From Dioscorea cayenensis subsp. rotundata (Eukaryota; Streptophyta; Magnoliopsida; Dioscoreales; Dioscoreaceae): a stretch of 64,000 nucleotides of DNA. Each line of letters opens with the position of its first letter. Within the stretch, counting starts at the first letter, position 1. This document shows, in pieces, positions 61,555 to 64,000 of this stretch. The stretch is from the NCBI RefSeq assembly GCF_009730915.1, contig NC_052488.1, positions 24,093,868-24,157,867 of the forward strand, written 5' to 3'. The position numbers and the translations under genes were made by a program. Below the pieces are notes generated by a model. That model did no database searches and had not been told where the DNA came from. It saw nothing but the letters and a program-made list of their open reading frames with translations.

Positions 61555-62411
61555 TTATCTCTTTCACCAGAGATGGGGGTCACCCTATTTTAATAGTGGA
61601 TTTTTTTAAACAACTTGCTCAATTTGGTAATTAAGAAAAAACCCTTCCTATTGTTTATACCATTCTTACATTTATAATTTTAATTTTTTAAAAATATATT
61701 TATATATTTTATAGAGAAGTATTTATATCTTCCTCTAACTTTACGCCCGATATCATGTAATTATTTTTATATCTCCAAAAAGTCTCCGACATCATAATAG
61801 CTTATTTTTTTAGTATTTTTATCAGAAATACCCCTAAGCGATTTTAAACGGAAACACAAAATAGTAAACAACAAATAAAAATATTAAACATCAACAACAA
61901 ATATTAAACATAAATGTTACATTTTAAATGGAAACTTGTGTAGTTATACACAAACACACAATATTAAATAAAAAATTATAATTAATAAACTGTAAGTACA
62001 TTTTGTAAGTGAGTCAAAATTAGATTTTTAGATAAAATAAACTAGTATAGAGACTGAAAAATAAGTAAACTGAAAAGGAGAGACTGACTTCAATTTTTAT
62101 ATGAATATATTGGTTCTGAAAATGATAATATTTATTTATTAATTTAAAAAAATAGATAAATCAAATTTATTAAATAAGAAAAAACAATATAAAATAACAA
62201 AACAAGGAAAAAAAGAAAAACGTAAAGTCCACTAAAAATTGACACTAATACTACAACAAAAGAAACAAACAAAGATAATAAAAAAAAACCTGAAAAGAAT
62301 TCATGAGTGAAGGAGAGCCAGCCACATCTCCCAAGACAAAAGAGATATTAAATGAGACGCGAGTTTTTATAAGATTTCTCATTTTCTCCATTTCATAAAA
62401 AAATTACTGAA

Positions 62412-63100
62412 GTGCCTCCAGTGTTAGCTAAAAACTGGTTGGTGTTGAAAAACAAGATTCTGACCTTGGAAAATCTAGCGAGAAGGAGGTGTAATAAACT
62501 ACCGACTGACACATGTGTCAGGTGTCATGCTGATACTGAGTCGATTGACCACCTATTCATCCACTGCCCTTTTGCACTCCATGCTTGGGAGTACTTTGTG
62601 ACAATTCTTAGGCTACCCGGTGTCCCGTCTTCTATTGATGACCTTTGGGGTCGGTGGCGGATGTGTTTACATCATGATAGAAGAACTTTTGGAGATCTTG
62701 TTGCGAAAGCTTTAATTTGGAATATTTGGCTTGCTAGGAATAATTGTATTTTTAATGCCAATTACATGCCTTCTCATGGTCTCATTGTGAAAATTGATCG
62801 CATTCTTGTATCATGGTACTCTTCTTTCGCAGAGGTGGTCAGAGTGAAGATGGAGGACGACATCAGCAAGGTTAAAAAAAGTCTGGAGTTCCTTGGGCCT
62901 CGTGCTCAAGGCTTCGATGAGGCGAGGACCTCTGTGGAGGAGATTATCCCAGATGATGGCCAGGTTCTGAGTGTTTGTGCTCTTGGGGGTTGTTGCCCGT
63001 TTTGTTGTTGTACTGTACCACATCTAGTGGTTGGTATCTTTTGTATTCTCTTTAGCTTTAATTTGAATTGGTTTATCCACTTTTTCAAAAAAAAAAAAGA
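62412..63100 (+). mobile_element. LINE (L1-type) 3' fragment with open zf-RVT region
   Basis: A 236-codon open frame carries the C-terminal part of a plant L1 polyprotein: WLVLKNKILTLENLARRRC, a zinc-knuckle block CVRC...HLFIHC, then ALIWNIWLARNNCIFNANY and a coiled tail VKKSLEFLGPRAQGFDEA. The 3' UTR ends GGTTTATCCACTTTTTC followed by a poly(A) run (about 63089-63100). It lacks reverse transcriptase and endonuclease, so it is a 5'-truncated insertion. The open frame and clean poly(A) suggest a younger copy than the one at 4.8-5.5 kb. Confidence 0.88.
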
Positions 63101-64000
63101 ATGCCTAAATATCAAATTTTAGAAAAGAAAACCCTGCGAACCCAACTGCATGATTTTTTTTAATAAATCAGTGATTTATTTATTTTATTCAAAAAAAACC
63201 CAACTGCATAAATAAATGTAAAATAATTTTAAAAAACACACCACCCCAACCGAGAGTGAATGACTGTAAGTTGACTTATTATATATATAATAAATGATAA
63301 ATAGCTCATAACTTGAATCCCAGCAAGGAATACATTATATTTATTTAAATAATTAAATATTGTGTAAAAATTTAAAAATAAATAAACTATAAAATTCATT
63401 ACAAAACGGAAGAGAAAAACCATAAACATTGCATACGATGTTAACAAAAGTAATTTTGGGAGCTTAGTTTAGTTATGAAATAATTTCATAACTAAAAATA
63501 CCGCTAACATATGCCATGTATTTTTGAAAAATATATTTATTTATGTAATTAATATATTCATATGGCTACCAAATATTCTTTATAGATTAAATGTTTCAAT
63601 ATTTATGTGAGAGGTAAAAAATACTTTTTATAAAATAATTTAATAATTTAAGACAATAATTTATGAGTATTCAAAGAATCAAAACTTTTTTGGGTAAACA
63701 TAAAAGTGAAAATTTTATATAGATATGGACAAGGTTTTCAGACCCGGACCGGGCATCGACTCAGAGAAGGGTAGGGGTCAAGGGTCGAGGGGTTCAACCG
63801 GGTTAAATCGATGTTGAACCGGGGTCAATAATTTTTATTAAAAATAATATAATTTTTTTAGTTATATATAATTAAAAATTAAATATTGAAGAATAAAAAT
63901 ATAAAAATGATTTTTAAAAAAATTTAAGCCAGTATTTTATATAAATAAATATTGAAGTACACTATATTAAAAATGTGGAATACACCAAAATAACACAATC
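63101..64000. other. AT-rich intergenic DNA with a dispersed-repeat-like segment
   Basis: Mostly AT-rich. At about 63733-63830 a GC-richer segment (GACCCGGACCGGGC, then GGTTCAACCGGGTT and TGAACCGGGGTC) looks like part of a dispersed plant repeat, cut by the window edge or decayed. No gene is recognised. Confidence 0.45.

Larger units (their letters stand above)
58535..62411. other. AT-rich, repeat-rich DNA with no recognised gene
   Basis: No conserved exon was recognised on either strand. Short minus-strand frames at 60283-60477 and 60530-60787 look protein-like in part (e.g. DWWHTPFTAKFTVDLDHLRD) but match no family I know; they could be remnants of a gene or transposon. Imperfect tandem duplications are at 60492-60560 and about 61419-61554. 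The stretch 61840-61975 has TTAAACGGAAAC-like phrases recalling the MULE-like element at 6.3-8.8 kb. Confidence 0.5.

Overview
This window is nuclear DNA from a flowering plant, very probably a non-grass monocot. The genes have many short exons with GT-AG borders and plant-specific families (clade A PP2C, CGR2/3 pectin methyltransferase, GNA-type mannose-binding lectin). Intergenic DNA is very AT-rich with ATT and TA microsatellites, and there are LINE, SINE, MULE-like, hAT-like and Ty3/gypsy insertions. The two-domain GNA-type lectin points to monocots such as yams, aroids or Asparagales; that placement is inference. A run of exactly 1000 N marks a scaffold gap.

Layout, left to right. (1) 1-3.2 kb: minus-strand NAD(P)-binding At5g02240-like gene. 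(2) 3.2-9.9 kb: AT-rich DNA with a LINE 3' fragment and a roughly 2.5 kb MULE-like element that has target-site duplications, minisatellite arrays and a doubled GC-rich core. (3) 10.2-11.6 kb: ABA co-receptor-type PP2C with ABRE/G-box motifs upstream. (4) 12.7-13.5 kb: two minus-strand U1 snRNA genes with plant USE and TATA boxes. (5) 13.8-19.5 kb: convergent pair, a Yip1-family membrane protein (+) and eIF3g (-). (6) 19.6-25.9 kb: repeats, SINE candidates and a decayed LINE. (7) 26-42 kb: gene-dense block with GDP-mannose pyrophosphorylase (+), CGR2/3 (-), TAF12b (+) and an At3g53830-like RCC1 protein (-). (8) 42.5 kb: third U1 gene (+). (9) 44.7-56.3 kb: coiled-coil gene whose ninth intron carries a Ty3/gypsy element and a hAT-like element. 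(10) 56.8-57.5 kb: mannose-binding-lectin gene cut by the gap. (11) 58.5-64 kb: repeat-rich, with another LINE 3' end.

The genes are mostly unrelated housekeeping and signalling genes rather than a pathway cluster. Two loose links exist: GDP-mannose synthesis and pectin methylation both serve the cell wall, and U1, TAF12b and eIF3g serve splicing, transcription and translation.

Exon borders were placed by hand from splice signals, reading-frame phase and remembered family sequences; no alignment was run. Several conserved genes carry single-base indels, nearly all at or next to homopolymers. They look like residual assembly errors, although true decay cannot be excluded.
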